From NCBI GenBank assembly GCA_019925795.1, contig CM034303.1:3906001-3970000 (forward strand): a stretch of 64,000 nt of DNA, in the 5' to 3' direction. The DNA comes from Dendrobium chrysotoxum (Eukaryota; Streptophyta; Magnoliopsida; Asparagales; Orchidaceae). The translations under genes were made by a program, and so were the position numbers. Under the pieces are notes generated by a model. The model did no database searches. It saw nothing but the letters and a program-made list of their open reading frames with translations, and was not told the DNA's origin. Each line of letters begins with the position of its first letter. Positions within the stretch are counted from its first letter, which is position 1. Of the stretch, positions 60,995 to 64,000 are shown piece after piece.

Positions 60995-62054
60995 TCTTCA
61001 TGATATTGCCCCAATTGAAGCAAAATGATCTCGATTTTATAAGACCACCAAAACATATTCTGAGATTTTTTTATATAGAAAAAGCATATACCATCTAAAT
61101 TTTTCATAACAAATAAAACAGTACCTTCTAAGACTTATATGTCTTTTAAGATTTTTAGAGAATTGATGAAATCTATATCTTATAAAACTTATGTCACATG
61201 ATGTTTTTAAAGAATCAGAGAAACGTGAACCTTCTAAGGCTTTTAATCAACTAAAAATTTTGGTATATTTTTATTTTATAAGGCTTATATTTTATGATAT
61301 TTTTGGGTGATCTTATATATTCTGAGGCTTATATTTTCTAAGCTTTTTGGATGCTCTCATGAAATTTGTAATCAATTATAACATTTTATTTCCTCTTTTT
61401 TTATCCCACTTACAGTAAATGCTATAATTCAACAAATATGTCCCATGTTATTAAAACTAAGATGATTCATCCATTATATTTGTTAACTCCACCACATTAT
61501 TATTGTGCATATAAGAAAATATAATATGTAGTTTTTATTTTAAAGAAAATCTATAAAGAGCATAAAAACCAAGAAATAATGATACAATGAAATAGTGATG
61601 CAAAAGATTTTTTGCTTTTTATATATTAAGAAAAAATATATATACAAAAATTTTTAAATACAAAAGCAATTACATTAAAGACCCATGATTTCTATAATGT
61701 CCTGAGAAACATTACATTGAGACAAATAATTAGTGATTGATACTTTGTTTGGGACGACTTTTTTACTCCTTTCTAAAGTAGTTTTTTAGGACAAAAACTT
61801 ATTGGACAAGACATTTTTGTACTAGGAAGCTGCTTAAGAAAGCATTAAGAAAGCCGCCCCAAAAGAAGCTTGAGTCTTCAAAATGTGCATCTGCCATCCC
61901 AAGTCAGCTGAGGCATCTTCTTCAACTAAGCCATCTAGTCCATATCCCGAGAGAAATGTTAATGGAAAAATGGCTTTGGAGGATGATTACAAAAAGCTTG
62001 CACTTGTCTAACATTAATCAAATTAAGTTGCCATCTTCACCCAAGTTCAAATAC
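60995..62054. repeat. 3' flank of PAP copy 2, duplicate of 52060-53375
   Basis: Colinear with the copy 1 flank, with small indels; it includes the MITE at 61738-61869. Confidence 0.85.
61738..61869. mobile_element. Tourist-like MITE 3' of PAP copy 2
   Basis: Counterpart of 52896-53029, ending AAAGCCGCCCCAAAAGAAGC. Confidence 0.7.
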
Positions 62055-64000
62055 CTATCCTGGATTTGATTGCATATAATCATTCTTCTTAACAAGCTTT
62101 CTCTTTGAAAATTCGCTAGATAGCTCAAGTGAAGAAGACATGTTCGACATATTAGGGTTGATAGAGGCACAACTCTCAACACTTGATTGCATAGAATCCT
62201 CCTCAGAAAACATTTTTCGCTTAACTTTACTCTTTGAGCATGCACTAGATAGCTCAGATGAAGAAGACCCCTCAAATGCCATTTTTATCTTAAGTCTTCT
62301 CTTTAAAGACCCTCCACTGCATTCTTTTCCACTGAAACCTTTCTCAAAGATTTGTGGGGTACTTGGTTGTGAAATCCGAGGTTGCCTATAGCCTTTTCGA
62401 AAAACAAATGAAGGGATCTGCTTTCTTAGAACATGGGAAATATAAATTTCCATACCAGGTCTCCAGAACATATACATGTTCACACAATATTTAAATTCTT
62501 CCATAGTTGCTCGTAGATCAAATTGTTGGCCTTCTTCAACCTTGACCCCTTGGTTTCTTCGTAATCCCAGGAAAAATAAACAATGAGGACATCGCCTAGA
62601 AGAATCAATATACTCAGTAGGATAAGGGTGGCATTGCAACATCCCATATGTATCCTGCTCAATCTAAAACAAAATAATAAAAATAACAGTAAATGTTAAA
62701 AATTTCAAATAATTTTTTTTTGATGAAATAAAGAAATAATACAAAAATTCCAAGCCTAGAATTCAAAAAGCAAAAAAATTACCTTAAGAGTCATGAGCCT
62801 CAAACGAGATTCCACCCAACCCTTCCAAATACGTAGATCATCAGCATCCATCGCAACTATGTCAACCTTAAGAAAATTCTTGTATGACTCGAAAAACTGG
62901 TAAGGTTCAAATAATGCACTCCAATTGGCCTTATTTAGATCAATTTTCTGGAAGTAGTGAATAAAGTTAGAAAGATAGACTTTTGAAAAAAAAAAAACAT
63001 ACAGTTTAGAAACATGATTACCTCACAAATTCTGTTGCCAAACTGAAACTGCTCATTCATAACTCGTAGGGTACTTTTTGATACATTATAACTCGAATTC
63101 ATACTTGGATATATTGGTGTAATGATTGGCATTTGATGAGTTCTATCATTGCAGTTCTTATATGGATCCCAAACAGTAAAGCCTAGTTTATCATCTACAA
63201 TTGAACACAACATGACTGGATTTGGCCAACGCCATTGTGAATAGACTCTGAAGAAACGAGTGACCAACATACTGGGTGAAGCATTTGGATACAGTTGGCA
63301 GACACGGGCTACTAGTAAAGCCCAACTAATACCCCCAAGAAATCCAATAACCTAGCATGATAAAGTTAAACAATAGTGGAACGTTTAGTGCATTATGAGA
63401 AAATAATAACAAAAATCAGTGCTTCCAAGACTTACATTTGAGTAGACCCCGCGAGTCTTAGCCCAAAGCTTTATGCATCTTAGAGTTATTCGAAAATTCT
63501 AAAAGATCAAAAATATATGTAAAATCAATCAATTAGATTTTATAACCCAAGGAGCTAAAGTAAGATAATAAATAGCAATCACTATAATGACCTCAACATC
63601 AGGAACAAGTCCAAGTATCTGATCAGCAACCCTATAACCATTAAGGCTCCGAACAGTAGGTTCATCAACATTATATAACATCGAAACATTAGATATATCC
63701 AAATCCTGCATAGAAATAGTGATAGAGTAAAGAGAGGATAATTTCATGGAAAAGTTATAAAATAGTATTTGCATCACTTTTAGGCCTCATTTGGGACGAC
63801 TTTCTTATTGTTTCTTAAAGAAGCTTTTTAGAACGCTGCTTTAAGAAGCAATAAAAAAAATGAAAGGCCAAAAAAAAAAAAAAAGGATTCTCATCAGCTA
63901 AACTCATGAGCATTATAATATCTACATGAATGGCAAAACCAAATCAACAAAGACTTACTTCAGGAACTACAAGTACTGATATACTTGCATATAAAAGGTC
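62055..64000 (-). CDS. Canonical nuclear poly(A) polymerase, copy 2, 5'-partial
   Basis: Exons 10 to 5 on the - strand: 62055-62663, 62783-62947, 63022-63351, 63436-63498, 63592-63705 and 63959-64000 (cut by the window edge inside exon 5). Every visible exon has the same length as in copy 1 except the last, and all are open. It reads DLLYASISVLVVPE, QWRWPNPVMLC, MPIITPIYPSMNSSYN and WKGWVESRLR, and in places is closer to the family consensus than copy 1 (QWRWPNP against EWCWPNP; VRSLNG against ARSLNA). Its C-terminus continues past the copy 1 stop with KVKRKMFSEED and FSKRKLVKKN, two basic clusters that could be nuclear import signals. The catalytic exons lie outside the window. Confidence 0.9.
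63783..63870. mobile_element. Decayed Tourist-like MITE in PAP copy 2 intron 5
   Basis: Counterpart of 54951-55045, starting GGCCTCATTTGGGACGAC after a TTA. Confidence 0.62.

Overview
The window is nuclear DNA of a flowering plant. It shows GT-AG introns, AT-rich intergenic DNA (TA)n microsatellites, plant RTE-clade LINEs ending in (GTT)n, Tourist-like MITEs with TTA target duplications, tRNA-derived SINEs, a Gypsy-type LTR and plant gene families. The first exon of one hexokinase gene is strongly GC-rich, which weakly hints at a monocot or basal lineage; I cannot fix the species. Two runs of exactly 500 N (6571-7070 and 30070-30569) look like scaffold gaps of unknown true size.

Region 1 (1-30069) is a tandem array of three hexokinase copies on the + strand, A, B and C, with homologous 3' flanks. 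Copy A (exons 2-8 visible, 284-3376) has a frameshift in exon 6 and has lost its last exon to a deletion. Copy B (7071-9104, 5' half in the gap) is intact wherever it can be seen. Copy C (15617-27490) has a GC-rich anchor-type first exon and a 5.8-6.1 kb first intron full of old repeats. It also has five single-base frame lesions, while its first and last exons are clean. MITE, SINE, LINE and LTR insertions present or absent between copies order the duplications: A and B are closer to each other than to C.

Region 2 (30570-42900) is mostly repeats and gene debris. It holds a two-exon fragment of a LOG (cytokinin-activating) gene between two ~500-bp direct repeats, one possible UDP-glucose 4-epimerase exon, a long-arm foldback sequence, several MITEs and a 5'-truncated, decayed RTE LINE of about 2.4 kb with recognisable endonuclease and reverse transcriptase remnants.

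Region 3 (42953-51200) carries one clean gene, an ELL-associated factor (EAF) of four exons predicting 321 residues. It is followed by a perfect-looking tRNA-Ala(UGC) on the - strand and a degenerate array with a period of about 140 bp.

Region 4 (52060-64000) is a tandem duplication, with a period of about 8.8 kb, of a canonical nuclear poly(A) polymerase gene on the - strand. Copy 1 (53376-56809) is complete in ten exons that join in frame to 550 residues, but it stops early compared with copy 2. Copy 2 (62055 to the window edge) shows exons 5 (part) to 10, all open.

These genes do not form a pathway or a cluster; they are ordinary housekeeping or regulatory plant genes. I found no convincing new system. 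The real interest lies in the duplication history, the asymmetric decay of the copies and the repeat biology.
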